This document shows, piece after piece, positions 10,430 through 21,040 of a stretch of DNA of 64,000 nt. Within the stretch, counting starts at the first letter, position 1. Each line of letters starts with the position of its first letter. The notes under the pieces were generated by a model. That model was not told where the DNA came from and ran no database searches. It worked only from the letters and a program-made list of their open reading frames with translations. The stretch comes from Paguma larvata (taxonomy: Eukaryota > Chordata > Mammalia > Carnivora > Viverridae), in NCBI GenBank assembly GCA_030068075.1, contig CM057831.1, positions 8,941,464-9,005,463 on the forward strand, given 5' to 3'. The position numbers and the translations under genes were made by a program.

Positions 10430-10640
10430 AGTCTGAGTTTGCAGCGAGCGTATCTCCTCTTCCCTCCCCCTCTCTACCTGATACTACTTTGGCTCCCCAT
10501 AATTACATTAGGTCTAGAAAGTGACTTTATGGTGCTAATAATTACACATGCTTACAAAACAGATGGGTCTGGGATCTGGAGGGGGAGCGTTTATGGACTC
10601 GGAAATGAGACGTTTTGTTGTAGGAAATGGATAGTTATTT
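10430..10640. promoter_or_regulatory. Possible conserved noncoding block
   Basis: This is repeat-free AT-rich sequence with clustered TAATTA-type words (CCATAATTACATTAG, GCTAATAATTACACATGC) inside GC-rich surroundings. This texture is common in deeply conserved enhancers. There is no direct evidence of function. Confidence 0.3.
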
Positions 10641-10911
10641 CCAGGTTTTACTGCTGTGTTTCCTAGGACTCTTCTTAAATCTCTGTGGCTCCTACTTTGC
10701 CTGTATTGACTTCCATGGCATTTTATCAGACTGGGCTCACCCAAGTCCTGGGCGGGCTGGGAAAATGGCAATGGCTCCCTGGAAAAGGAAGGGGAGCCAG
10801 AGACAGCGAGCAACACGTAGGTGCCCTGGGGGAGGGAAGAGCCGTACACTGGGGAATAAAAGCCCCATCAAGCATCCAAATCAGAAGGAAACTTCGAAGT
10901 GATCTGGGCAG

Positions 10912-11060
10912 GCGTTTCTCAAAGTGTGCTTCCCCCACCAGCAGCTGTCAGCATGATCTGGAACCCATCATGAAATCGGTAGTTCTGGGGTGCTCCCCGC
11001 GATTCTGCAGGTCAAACCGGGCCCCGGGCACTGGGATGCGGTCGGCCGGGAGGCTCACAC
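10912..11060 (+). mobile_element. MER5-type hAT DNA element, diverged
   Basis: The copy begins with TTTCTCAAAGTGTGCTTCCC and ACCAGCAGCTGTCAGCAT, the hallmark start of MER5/Charlie-type nonautonomous hAT elements. It then diverges through TAGTTCTGGGG and GATTCTGCAGG sections. The 3' terminal repeat is not recognisable. Confidence 0.6.
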
Positions 11061-11544
11061 AGTAGAGCAGCAAGACATTGGCATGCACGAGGGGGCGGGA
11101 CTCTGGCTCGTCACTTCCCCACTTCCCCTTGTCTCTGTCTGGCAGCAGGGGCTACCGAGAGGGGGCTAGAGTCCTGCGTGTCCCTTTGGGAGACGAGTTC
11201 ATGGGCACTTTGCGCCCCACCGCTCACCCCTCTCGTTCTCTTTGGAGCTTTGGTCAGGGGGCCACAGGCGCCCTAGTCCCTTGCCACCTCTGACCTGTTG
11301 ACTCCCTACCTCCCTAGCTGCTCTGCTTTCTTGAGGAGACCTGGTCCTTCCCCATTTTCTCCAAGATTCTACACGATATGCAGATCACGGGATCCAGAAC
11401 CAATGAAATATGTCGGCCTTTCTTCCGAAAGGTATTTTCCGGGTGGGAATCCCGGAACCCATTTTGGTCTCTCGTCCCTCTTCTTCTTGCCCGCCGGCAA
11501 TGAGTTCCTTGTGACGTCTGACCAGAACCCCTCCGGCTGCCATG
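11061..11544. other. Unique sequence, nothing recognised
   Basis: No exon, repeat family or regulatory pattern could be supported. Confidence 0.45.
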
Positions 11545-11635
11545 AGAGACCTTTATTCACTCAACAAACACTTTTCGAGGGCTTCTGAAGGACCAGCACT
11601 AGGAGAGACTTTAGATAAACGGGCTTCATCTGTTG
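11545..11635 (-). repeat. L2 LINE 3'-end fragment
   Basis: TTTATTCACTCAACAAACAC and CCAGCACTAGGAGAGAC match the antisense L2 tail (attcaacaaacatttattgagc ... gccaggcactgtgctagg). Confidence 0.6.
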
Positions 11636-12429
11636 CCTAGCTTCTTCCCCCCCCCCATCACCCGCGGCTTAAAGGGAGCTAGGTCCGAAGCTCGAACTCC
11701 CACAAGGACCACTTGTTGCATAAATTTACTGCATCTCTTCTCGTGGCATCTGACTCATCCCTTCCCCCGTCCAATCCGGTGGGCTCGCCTCGTCCTCCTA
11801 ATCGGGAACACCCCAGCTCCAGCCCCCAGACACACCCGCTCGTCGGCTGCCAGCAGCTTCGGCTCGGCCCCTCTCAGATCCCGTCCCCTTCGGAATCCTG
11901 TCCCCTCCCCACCGGGTCCCTCTCACAGACAAACATTGATAATGAATAAATCTCTTTCAGAGAAGGGAATGGGCTGGCGTGTCCACGGGGAAGGCCCTGC
12001 CGACACGGGCAGGATGGATGGCTGGTGGGAGCAGCGCTGTCGGCTCTAATTAACGTATTGTTCTCTGGGCTCCGGCAAGATTATGGATGAGTTCCACAAA
12101 GCGGCCCACTTAACCTGAGCATCCTGGTTCCAATCCATTACTTTCTCCACTGGCTCCAGCCTACCATGTGGCCTGGTGTGGAGGGGCTGAGTGTGGGCAG
12201 AGAGCCGACAGAGCTCACTTTGAGGAGCTCCCCAAATGCACCTGCCTAGCTTACTTCCCGACAGGTGCGCCTGTCGGGGGCCTGGGCGCCTAACCCCCCA
12301 GAAGGCAGGGAACACGCAGCTCAGAGCGCCACAGGTCTCTGCTTGGAGGTCCCACCCGGGCGGCCTTGCAGATAAACCCAGGGAGGTTAGCAGCCCTCCA
12401 CAACGCGGCAGCCGCCTCACTACGGGAAC
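11636..12429. other. Unique sequence, no gene recognised
   Basis: GC-rich, with a small AT-rich section at 12045-12110 (TCTAATTAACGTATTG). No exon or repeat family was recognised. Confidence 0.4.
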
Positions 12430-12620
12430 CAGTCACACCGACTTTCCCGATGGCTCCTAAGCCACGTCTTGCATTTGCATATCACTGAAAGTCTCGGCTA
12501 TCTCGTGATTATTTTTTCAGGCGTAAACTATTGTCTGAGGGCTGTTATATCCAAAGCTACAAATTGTACAAGACTTCACTCTCACCCTGGTGAAGCTCAC
12601 AAGCTGGGGAAAAAGATAAG
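12430..12620. promoter_or_regulatory. Possible conserved noncoding block with an octamer
   Basis: This repeat-free section has a perfect POU octamer, ATTTGCAT, at 12473-12480, followed by ATATCACTG and GTGATTATTTTTTCAGG. It contrasts with its GC-rich flanks. Function is not shown. Confidence 0.3.
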
Positions 12621-13489
12621 AAACATTCTCGGAAGACCACGGCGCCAAGGGTGCCTCCGAGGGAAGCCCGTGTGAGGGTATGACCGCAAGGACGGAGGGG
12701 TGGACATTATGCTGAGGGATCAAGTGAGGTACCTTAGAAGCGGCAACAGGTAGGCTAGCCAGGAGGGCGCCCGGCGGCGGGGTGTCGGAGGGAGGAAAAA
12801 GAAGGCATGGCCAGAATAATGTTTGATATATTTAGGAGAGTCAAGGGGGATCCATCCAGATGGGTAACCTCAGGGGCAGAGTATAAAGCAATACGAGGGG
12901 CTCATTAAGGAGCGTGGACATGGCAGTCATGAACTGTCACGCAGAAGACAGGCCCAATGAAAGATGTGTGTGGTTAAGAAGGTCACTTTCTGGGGTGTGC
13001 AGGAAGGGATTAAAGACAAACGGTGTGGCCTTGGCGAAGCCAATCAGGAGGCAGGAGGGTCTGGAACGAGGGTGGTAACTACAGAGTCCAATTTGCAGGA
13101 GGGCAGGGTGCGGTGCCAAACCCCAGAGACTTCCATTCAGATGCCCACAGTTGCACGGTTAACTCTGGCAGGCTTTCTGCACAAACAGCTCTTGACTCCC
13201 AACCCAGCCTTGCTCAAGATCGTATAACTGGAACACGACTCCCACCCAGCCCCGCTAATATCTCCAGGGCTCACGGTTACTGAGTCAACTAAGCTACACT
13301 GGCCTAGGCCCTCGGATGTCTCTAGATGCTTTCCAGAGCAGAGGGCACCAAGCACTTTGCCCACCGCATCTGCATCCTACTTAAAGTGTCATCAGCGAAG
13401 CCGGCCCTGCAGGATGAAGGCTGACTCTCCACCTCTCAGACGCCAATCCCGTGTCCAGCGGGAGCCGTGGCAGCATGGGAGAAAGATGG
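12621..13489. other. Unique sequence, nothing recognised
   Basis: No exon or repeat family could be supported. Confidence 0.4.
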
Positions 13490-13650
13490 AAGACCAGAGC
13501 CAGGAGGACTTAGACTCACATTCTCATCTTCCCACACCCTCAAAGAAGCTACTTGATCTCCCTGAGCTGCACCGCCCTCAAGGAGAAGGTAGGGTTCTAC
13601 AATATAACTTACAGGGCGACGGTGGCAATAAATGAGATGTACATACAACA
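13490..13650 (+). repeat. Possible diverged MIR
   Basis: CTACTTGATCTCCCTGAGCT and a 'ggcgacggtggcaataaatgag' section follow the MIR order loosely. The divergence is high. Confidence 0.35.
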
Positions 13651-14239
13651 GGGAGATACTGTTGTCATTATCATCAGATTCTTATGAATGTAAGGACTTC
13701 CAGACCTAGAAAAAGACGAGGAACACGGCTCTGACAGAAAACCTTAATACTTCGAAGTAAGGCGTCGGAAGAGTAAAGAAAGCACAGTACTAGGATCACA
13801 ACTTAGGTCTAAGGACTGATTTCACTGTTGTGGGCTGTGTGGGTCTGGGCGTGGTGGTGACCGGCAGGGCTCACAGGTACCTGCGTTCTCCTTTTCTTCC
13901 CGGACCCACAGCTGCACGACACTCCCTAGCCTCCCTGTTGTAGGCATAGCAGGTGGCTGCGTTCTAGCCTGCGGAATGTGAGCAGAGGTGATGCTGCCGC
14001 TCCCAGGCCCCGCCCATAGAAAGCATTATGCATAAACCCCTCCCTTGATTTTTTCCATCCACCTGCCAAGTCAAGATACCCCAAGCACCTCAAGAAGAGC
14101 AGAGCCCCAGGAAGGAGCCCGGGTCTCAGAAACATTGCATCAAGCAGGGCATCCTTGCCAGTTCTCCTTGAGGAGGGGCACGTCCGTAAAACCTTTACGG
14201 AGCTAACCCCTCGAGATGTCGGAGCTGTTTGTTACAGCG
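13651..14239. other. Unique sequence, nothing recognised
   Basis: No exon, repeat family or regulatory pattern could be supported. Confidence 0.4.
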
Positions 14240-14615
14240 ATTAGCCCAGCCTGACTCATTCACCTGGCAGGCCACTCACCTTCCCTGAGCCCCAGATTCC
14301 TCATGATAAGATTAGCATACTATGGGTGCCTGGGTGGCTCAGTCGGTTGAGCGGCTGACTTCGGCTCAGGTCATGATCTCACGGTCTGTGAGTTCAAGCC
14401 CCACATCAGGCTCTGTGCTGATGGCTCAGAGCCTGGAGCCTGTTTTGGATTCTGTGTCTTCCTCTCTCTCTGCCCTTGCCCTGCTATGTCTCTTAATAAT
14501 ACATAAAAATGTTAAAAAAAAGAGATAAGCATACTAATACCTGTCCCAGTTATAGGACCAGGTGATTGGGATGATAGAAATGACATAACAAAGGAGGAAG
14601 CACTTAGGCAAAAGG
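14240..14615 (+). repeat. MIR SINE split by a felid SINE
   Basis: The left part has CACCTTCCCTGAGCCCCAGA and TTCCTCATGATAAGATTAGC. After the SINE, the MIR resumes with ATACTAATACCTGTCCCAGT and a GAGGAAGCACTTAGGC 3' section. Joined conceptually, they give a normal MIR order. Confidence 0.8.
14323..14522 (+). mobile_element. Felid tRNA-derived SINE (SINEC_Fc type)
   Basis: It carries the head GTGCCTGGGTGGCTCAGTCG, the core GGTCATGATCTCACGG, the middle GAGCCTGGAGCCTG and an A-rich tail. Target duplications AGATTAGCATACTA (14309-14322) and AGATAAGCATACTA (14523-14536) differ at one of 14 bases. It lies inside a MIR. Confidence 0.95.
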
Positions 14616-14622
14616 CCAAGGA

Positions 14623-15135
14623 TTCACTCACGTCAGTCATTCCCATCGATGGCGCCCAGCAGTCCACCCCTCGCGTCATGTCATGTCCTGAGCCCCTCAC
14701 ACAGCTCGTCTCGTGCTTTGGCTGCCGGCTGAGTGAGGACAAAAACACATCAGACAAAACACTCCAAACGACCTACACTAGACTTCTTAGTCTCTTCAGA
14801 GAGAAGCTTCGATTACCTCCCCTACATCCCCTCATTTCCCCACCCAAACGCATCCATCAGTGTTTTTATCTCTGCTGGGGGGACCAAGGACAGGTGTCTC
14901 ACTGGTCCTCCCGAAGCCATTTGACCCCCCCATCTGGGGCAAGCCAGACACCCGTTACTCACCTTTGTAGCAAAGGTGCCACCGGCACTTTCTCCCCACG
15001 TTTGATGTTTTACTGCAAAGGCCAACAAGGATACAGACCATTAGGTCTCCCCCACCTCCTTAAAGCAGGAAGTACAAGTTGAGCGTAGACACACGGTTCA
15101 CCGGAAAAGGCACCAGCGCAGTTCTAAAAGGTAAC
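14623..15135. other. Unique sequence, nothing recognised
   Basis: No exon or repeat family could be supported. Confidence 0.4.
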
Positions 15136-15139
15136 CGTG

Positions 15140-15360
15140 CAGAAGAAAGCACGTATACCCCTGTCTGTGCATGCGTGTGTAAGGGGCGCATGTGTGTGTC
15201 TCTATGTGGAGGTGTTTGAGGGGCATACGGACGTTTGCTGCAGGGCTGTGTGTGTGCCGCGCACGTGTGTGCATCTGTACGGATGTGTCCGAGGTGCGCG
15301 TGCATGCAGGTTTGTGTGTCTGTCTCCGCGTGCAGGTACATGAGTATGTGTGTCTGGGGA
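15140..15360. repeat. Degenerate TG-rich tract
   Basis: It is dense in TGTGTG, GCATGT, GCGCATG and GTGCAGG words with no fixed period, and looks like a decayed TG/CA repeat. Confidence 0.75.
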
Positions 15361-16389
15361 TGGGAGGAGGCAGAGAGGGCAGGCAGGGGGGCCATCAATA
15401 GGTAAGTCCTCCCGGCCTCACTCCTAGCGGAGAACTGACCTGGAGCTACAGGGAATGTCGGAACTGAAGGTTCTGGATCTCGCCTTCCTTATCCCTTCCC
15501 CCGAACATTTTAGAACGGACACCTTTTTCCCCACCATACCCGAAGAAGGCAGAATCTTCTTAGGATTCTCCTGCTCTGTCGTGCCCTCACCGAACATCGT
15601 CCCGCCCTCCCTCCACCAGGACCCTGCACTCCTGGGCCCATCCGCCCCTCCCTTTCCAGCTCTGCTTCAAGGAAGAGTGTGCAGGAGAATTCTCTCCGGA
15701 ACAAAGAAGGCCAGGAAGCCAGGTTGGTGGGGGGGGGGGGGTGGGTAGGGCAGGGAGGGGAGGCTGCAGCCTCTTCTGGGCAGGGAGGAGGACACAGCTG
15801 GGGGTGGGGGGCAAGGCCCCGAGTTTGGTGAGGGAATTGTGGAGGAGGCTCTCAATTCTCAGCCCCGCAGGGAGCCCGGGAGACGCATTCTGGCGTGGCG
15901 GGGCTGCCGGGTTAGGAACAAGCCCCCGACACAAGGGGTTTTGCACAGGCGCACAAAGGGAGAGAAAATCAGAGGCGATGAGACCATACAAATTTCGGGT
16001 AATAGAAAGAGAGGAAAGAGATGTGTGCGTGGCCTGGGTCTCGGCTCAGAAAGGTCGATTCCAAGAAGGCGCTGCTCAACTTTATATTACTTTTCAGAAA
16101 GCCAGTGAGCTGAAAAATAACTCTCACCTTTTTTTTTTTTTTTCTTATATTATTATTCGTTCCTTCTTCACATTGTCTTGTGCACCTCGGTTGTTCATTT
16201 CTCCCCGGCCTGATTTCATCTGGAGATTTGGCCTGGAGCCTGGAGGGGAAGACAGTCCTTCTTTTCAGAATGCATTTATTTCAAACCCTCGGCGGCAGGC
16301 CCTCCTGGGTCTGCCCCGTTCGATCTTGGGGTGTGGGGTGCAGGCGGACGGGGCGGGGGCGAGCCTCTCCTCCGGTTCACCGGAGTCCG
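15361..16389. other. Unique sequence with homopolymer runs, no gene recognised
   Basis: A G run lies at about 15729-15741 and a T run at about 16129-16143. A CpG-rich patch at 16318-16400 holds GGGGCGGGGGCG (GC-box-like) and a CCGGTTCACCGG palindrome near 16372. The + frame across 15741-16460 has no recognisable domain. Confidence 0.4.
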
Positions 16390-16580
16390 CGCGTCTTTCG
16401 TGGACAGGTGTGTGTGCGCACACGTGGGGGTCGGTTTGGGTGGGCCGTGAGTGCTCATGAAAGGGCACACGTGTGAGTCTGCACGCATGTGGGGGCACAT
16501 GGGTGGGCTTACGAGTGGCTGTGAGGGTTACCACGAGGGCGCACTTGTGTGTGTGTGTGTGCGCGCGCGTGCAGGCGTGG
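16390..16580. repeat. Degenerate TG/CA tract with CpG
   Basis: GTGTGTGCGCACACGTGGGG and similar words continue to a GTGTGTGTGTGTGCGCGCGC run near 16549-16570. The texture matches 15140-15360. Confidence 0.75.
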
Positions 16581-17254
16581 GCCCAGGAGCCCCTCCAGGT
16601 GGCAGGGACCCGCGGAGCTGGTTTTTCCGTTTCCCTGGAGTCTGCAGTGGCAGAGGCTGGTTCCTTCACCTTTCACCAAGCTCGGCGAGCCACAGATGTT
16701 GTTTGAACCAGGGAAAATGTCAGCCCCCAGGAGGCGCCCAGCTTTAACTCGGAGTGAGCCCCGAGGACGCGAGGCAGGGTATTCTGGGTATTGTGCTTTG
16801 GATCCATTTGCATTCGCTCTTTCCAGCGACCAAGGGCCGGTGGGTGGGTGTGAAGGACGGGGGCTTCTCCTTGGCACCCAGCGCCCCTCGCCAGCTCCCC
16901 CGCCTCCTGGTGAGGCTGGTACCAGAGGAGGCGAAGGAGTCGCTGGAACAAGCGTCTTAATCATCCTTCGACATCACCCCCACTCCCGCGGCAACCTAGA
17001 AGGACTCCCCCTGATCCAGAGAGCTGTCTACTGGGTTTCGGGGGGGAGGCCTCATAGCCAAAGCTGGGTTTTCCGTGTTCCTGATGCCCCTGGCAGGCGC
17101 CTCTGAAAATAGCCTCCCAGGTACAAGACGGCACACTCTGTGAGGCGGGCGGCAAAGCATCTGAGCTTTGCTGGACGATACAAATGCTCTTCCCTCCTCC
17201 GTTGCCAGCCCCACAGGTAAGGACTCCATTGGATGGTCCCCTCCGGAGGAAGAG
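16581..17254. other. GC-rich unique sequence, nothing recognised
   Basis: No exon or repeat family could be supported. Confidence 0.4.
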
Positions 17255-17395
17255 CCCCATAGATCCTGCAGAAACTGTGGTGATCTTGGTGAAACTTTGG
17301 CTCAGAGAGGCTCAGATCTTGGTGAAACTTTGGCTCAGAGAGGCTAAGTTACCTATCTGGGGGCACACAGTCAAGACTCGAAAGAGCTGAATTGC
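17255..17395 (-). repeat. MIR fragment with a 33-bp internal tandem duplication
   Basis: The MIR antisense section 'gaaactttggctcagagaggct...aagttacc...cacacagtcaag' is visible. A 33-bp stretch starting GATCTTGGTGAAACTTTGGC at 17282 is repeated immediately at 17315 with one difference at its end, so this part of the MIR occurs twice. Confidence 0.8.
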
Positions 17396-18489
17396 TTCTC
17401 ATCACACGGACAACGGACACGCAGGGCTCACCCCCCTGGACCGGGCAAGCCACCGGAGGACACAGATCCCAAAGAGAGAGACAAGAAGAAATACTTGAAG
17501 CTTGGGTTCTACCGGGTCACAAGCAGATCCAGGCCCTGCCCCAGGCACGTCCGGCGCCTGGTGAAACGAGACCTTCAGGGAGCACTGGTATCTGGGCGGA
17601 AGCTCCCTTCTCATTCACTGCTGGGTTTTTGTCATTGTCTACACCCGCTGAGCCCTGCGGGAGGCAGCGGCTGGAAAGGGAAGATGCTGTGTGACCATGT
17701 TTGACTCACTTAGACTCTCGGCACCTGCACGGCGAGGACAGGGGCGGATGCCTGACTCACTCACGGCGCTGGTGTGGTGTGCGACCATGCTGACAGGTGT
17801 GGAGATACTTTACGTGCTGCCTGGCATTCGGATGGGGTCCATTTCCCTTCTGCTTCGATGGGAGCTTGAAAGTTCCCCCAGGTGCCCACGGCGGGGCTCA
17901 GCTTGCGGTCATCTCTCGGCTCAGCCCCGGCGAACCCTGCCCTGGTTGCCACCTCCGCCGGGGCCAGCTGGGGCGTGGCAGCTGTGAGTTCGCCTCATTC
18001 CAGGCGGGGCCTCTGAGGTGGGTCCTGGTCCCCCACCCTCTCTGCGCGGATTCTGTTGAGTTACAGAGCCGGGGTAACTCCCGCCCTCCCTTTCCTCTTT
18101 GTTCAGGACCGGAAGCAACTGACTGGTAGCAGCAGAAGGCTTCTGGGTTGCCTTAGAGAAGGGCTGGGAGAGAGGACACCCCCTAGGAACCCCGCCTTTT
18201 CCTCAGCACCCTGGACCTCCCTCCGACTCGCTGAACCTGAGCCTTCCCCCTTGGCAGAGATCCCCAACATCGTGGATCATAATAACTGACGTTTTTAAGC
18301 GCTCTGCGGTTGAAAAGCATCTTGGCCACAGAGCGCAACGATAAGGAGTGTGGGACCGGCCGGCCAGCGGAGAACCTAGGCTTCACCGACAGGGTCTGTG
18401 TAAAGCTGGCGCCCTATGATACCAACCCAGAGGGATGATACAGGATTCAGGGAGGTAACAGATGCATACGTGGGACCCGGGAGCCTAAT
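17396..18489. other. GC-rich unique sequence, no gene recognised
   Basis: Open frames on both strands have no recognisable domain. No repeat family was recognised. Confidence 0.4.
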
Positions 18490-18712
18490 TCGCCTAAAAG
18501 AAACATACTAGCCCTATCTGTGTGACCTTCTGCAAATTGCCTCCCTGGGTCTCAGTTCCCTTATTTGCAGAATGAGGCTGATAAGAGTAGCCACCTGATA
18601 GGGTTAAATGCATATTAGATGAGGATTAATGGGGGATTAAGTGAGTTAATATTAATAACATACTTAGAATAGTACCTGCTGCACATGAGTGCTCAGTGAA
18701 ATATAAATACAG
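18490..18712 (+). repeat. MIR SINE
   Basis: CTGTGTGACCTTCTGCAAAT, TCTCAGTTCCCTTATTTGCA and an AGTGCTCAGTGAAATATAAA 3' end give the MIR sense order. It is followed tail-to-tail by an antisense MIR. Confidence 0.8.
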
Positions 18713-18734
18713 TCCTTACTCGGATTACTGTGTC

Positions 18735-19075
18735 ACCACAGCTACCTGCTGCAGTAAGAATATTGTTAGTCCATTTCATAGATGAAGAAACTGAGGGCCT
18801 GAGGGGCTAAGCCACTGGCCCATGACTTGAACTTTAGGCTATTTGCTAAAGTTGATTTATTATGTTTGAGAGACAGGAAAGCGTGCGAGTCGGGGAGGAG
18901 CAGAGAGAGGAAGACAGAATCCGAAGCAGGGTTCCAGGCTCGGAGCTGTCAACACAGAGTCCAAAGCGAGGCTCGACTGCACGAACCGTGAGATCGTGAC
19001 CCGAGCCGGAGTCCTGTGTAACCCACTGAGGCACTTAGGTGTGCGTCCTTGAACTCCAGACTCTCTGATGTCAAG
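18735..19075 (-). repeat. MIR SINE split by a felid SINE
   Basis: CATTTCATAGATGAAGAAAC and TAAGCCACTGGCCCATGAC are the antisense MIR core. After the SINE, TTGAACTCCAGACTCTCTG continues the MIR order. Confidence 0.75.
18834..19047 (-). mobile_element. Felid tRNA-derived SINE, older copy
   Basis: GATTTATTATGTTTGAGAGA, the AGACAGAATCCGAAGCAGGG section and CACGAACCGTGAGATCGTGA identify the antisense SINE. The head complement is mutated. CTTGAACT flanks both sides (18826-18833 and 19048-19055). It is more diverged than the other copies. Confidence 0.9.
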
Positions 19076-20035
19076 TGAGGGTTCCTTGGACTCCTCTGAC
19101 AGCCGCCGCTTCTCCTCTGTGGATACACTGTCCAGGGGACCTTGGCTTCCCTTGGTGTCCCTCTCAGCCCAGCTTCAGACAGCCTCTCCTTCCTGCCTCC
19201 CCCCAGAGCAGGGGTGTCTCGGGCTTTCTCCCCAGGCAAGGGAGCGGCCTCAGAAGAGCCGGACCCTCAGGCTCCCGCCCTTGGGTTTTCCAGAAATTCT
19301 GGTCTCCGCAATCCTTCTCTGGTTTCTGTCCTTTGGTCCGTGCCCGTTCCGAGAGAACCACAGCCCTCACTATGCGTGGGCCTGTGTTGGGGGCGGGGCG
19401 CGTGGGCAGGCGGGGTCCCTCTCCCCAAGCCCCCTCCAGGTGCCCGGCTGCAGCTGGGACTGCAGGGAGGGCCCGGATGAGTCGGGGCGTCCCCGCGCGC
19501 ACCCCCAGCACACACGGGCGCGCGCACAGCCTGCCACAGAGGCAATGATCGAGCTCAAAGAATCCTCATGCGCTGCTTTCTACGGCAAATAATTGAGCCG
19601 TACCCTTATGGTCTCAGTGAGGAGTTTCATCCATATTCATGCCTCTCGCGTTTCCTGTGGAAACGAACACGCACACTTTGCAGCGCCACGGTGGGAGCGA
19701 GAAATCGCAGGCACTAATTCGGTCCCCCCACTACCCATGCCGGGGAGCCATCTAACCGGAGGGGAGGCAGCCTGCTCTGCCCTGGGGTCTCGTCCTCCCG
19801 ACCCTGTCGCGCTCTCTCTTTCTCTGGCTTCGCTGCCTTCTTCTTACCTTTCCTTCTAGGCTTTCTTGGTCCCCTGCCCCTCTTCCCTTCCCTCTCCTTC
19901 CATATGGCCTCCCCTCCGTCCAGCCTCCCCCTGCCGGCTCCCCTCTGCCGTTCCTGCCTTCCAGGCCTCCTGCGACCGACAGTGGCCAAACTTACCTCCC
20001 CAGAGCCTACAGTTTCACTTTCCTCGTCTAGTTAT
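19076..20035. other. GC-rich unique sequence, no gene recognised
   Basis: CpG density is raised between about 19330 and 19530. Overlapping long frames occur on both strands without domains. From 19860 to 19960 the + strand is C/T-rich. Confidence 0.4.
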
Positions 20036-20039
20036 AATG

Positions 20040-20400
20040 GGGTGGGGGGTGCTGGGAAGTGGGTTTGGAGAGTGCGTGTCTGTGAATACCAAGCATGTTA
20101 ATAGGTTAAAGTAAATCTAAAGTAACATTTGAAAGCAGAGAGATGAAAGCAGATCACAGGCCAAAGATCAAACAATCTAGAGCCACTTCTAAGCCTTTTA
20201 CAGCTGGAGATTATTAGCATTTGAAAGTGAAGAGCATTACAGGGAGAGAGGGGGGAAAAAAAAAGTTGGAAGGAATTTTTGTTGTGGAGATAAAAACTGA
20301 AATAAATGACAGTGGAAAGCGAGAACTAGAAAGAGGCTGACTTATTTTAAAACCACATTAAGACAGTGGGGGAGGGGGGACACCGATGGCTGTATTTTTA
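20040..20400. promoter_or_regulatory. Possible conserved noncoding block
   Basis: An AT-rich, repeat-free island in GC-rich flanks. Words include AAGATCAAAC near 20166 (TCF/LEF-like), GATTATTAGCATTTG and AAATAAATGACAG. Texture suggests a constrained enhancer. Conservation was not tested. Confidence 0.35.
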
Positions 20401-20749
20401 GCTCCTCAACCGGCATCTGGGCTCAGTGCCAGCCCTCCCTGGCCTTCTAGGGGTAGGAAAGAGGTTTCCAGGGTCCGCTGACCTTCCCTTCCCTCCAGCT
20501 GAGACAGAAGGCCCTGCTCTGGGAGGCGGGTGTGGTAAGGGGACAGTGGGAAGGGCTTGGGGCTGGAGCTAGACGCTTCCTCTTTGCTGCCAGGCACCCA
20601 GGACCCCCCACCCACACCCCTCTGGGGGGCATCCAGCCGGTCTCCATAACGTTTCCGACCCTTAGTGCATTGGTGGAACCGAATGGCTGTCCACCGGTGA
20701 GATTTTTTTTTTCCTGCCATCACAGGTATGACCCTCCCCACCAAATCTG

Positions 20750-20815
20750 ATCATCTGATAACCCCCATTTAGACCTAGGTTCCTCATTTTTCAGAGGAGG
20801 AAACTGAGGACCCCC
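20750..20815 (-). repeat. MIR core fragment
   Basis: The antisense MIR section 'cccccatttagacc' and TTTTTCAGAGGAGGAAACTG is visible. It is short. Confidence 0.55.
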
Positions 20816-20894
20816 TCCACACACCCAGCGCAGTAGACATCGCTAAGTAAGAGAACATATACAACCTCCCATCCTCCACGCTTTCAACGTGGTC

Positions 20895-21040
20895 AGTATT
20901 TTCGAAGAACCTAGGATGAGTTAGGCATGCTGCTAAGCGCAGGGGAAAGTGTTGAACAGAACAGACAGAATCCCTAGCTGTGGGGCTCTTGCAATCTCGT
21001 GTGAGGGGGCAGATATTAAATAAAAGGCTGCAGGCTAAAC
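20895..21040 (-). repeat. L2 LINE 3'-end fragment
   Basis: TTAGGCATGCTGCTAAGCGC, 'gaacagaacagacagaatccct' and a CTCTTGCAATCTCGTGTGAG section match antisense L2. Confidence 0.7.
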
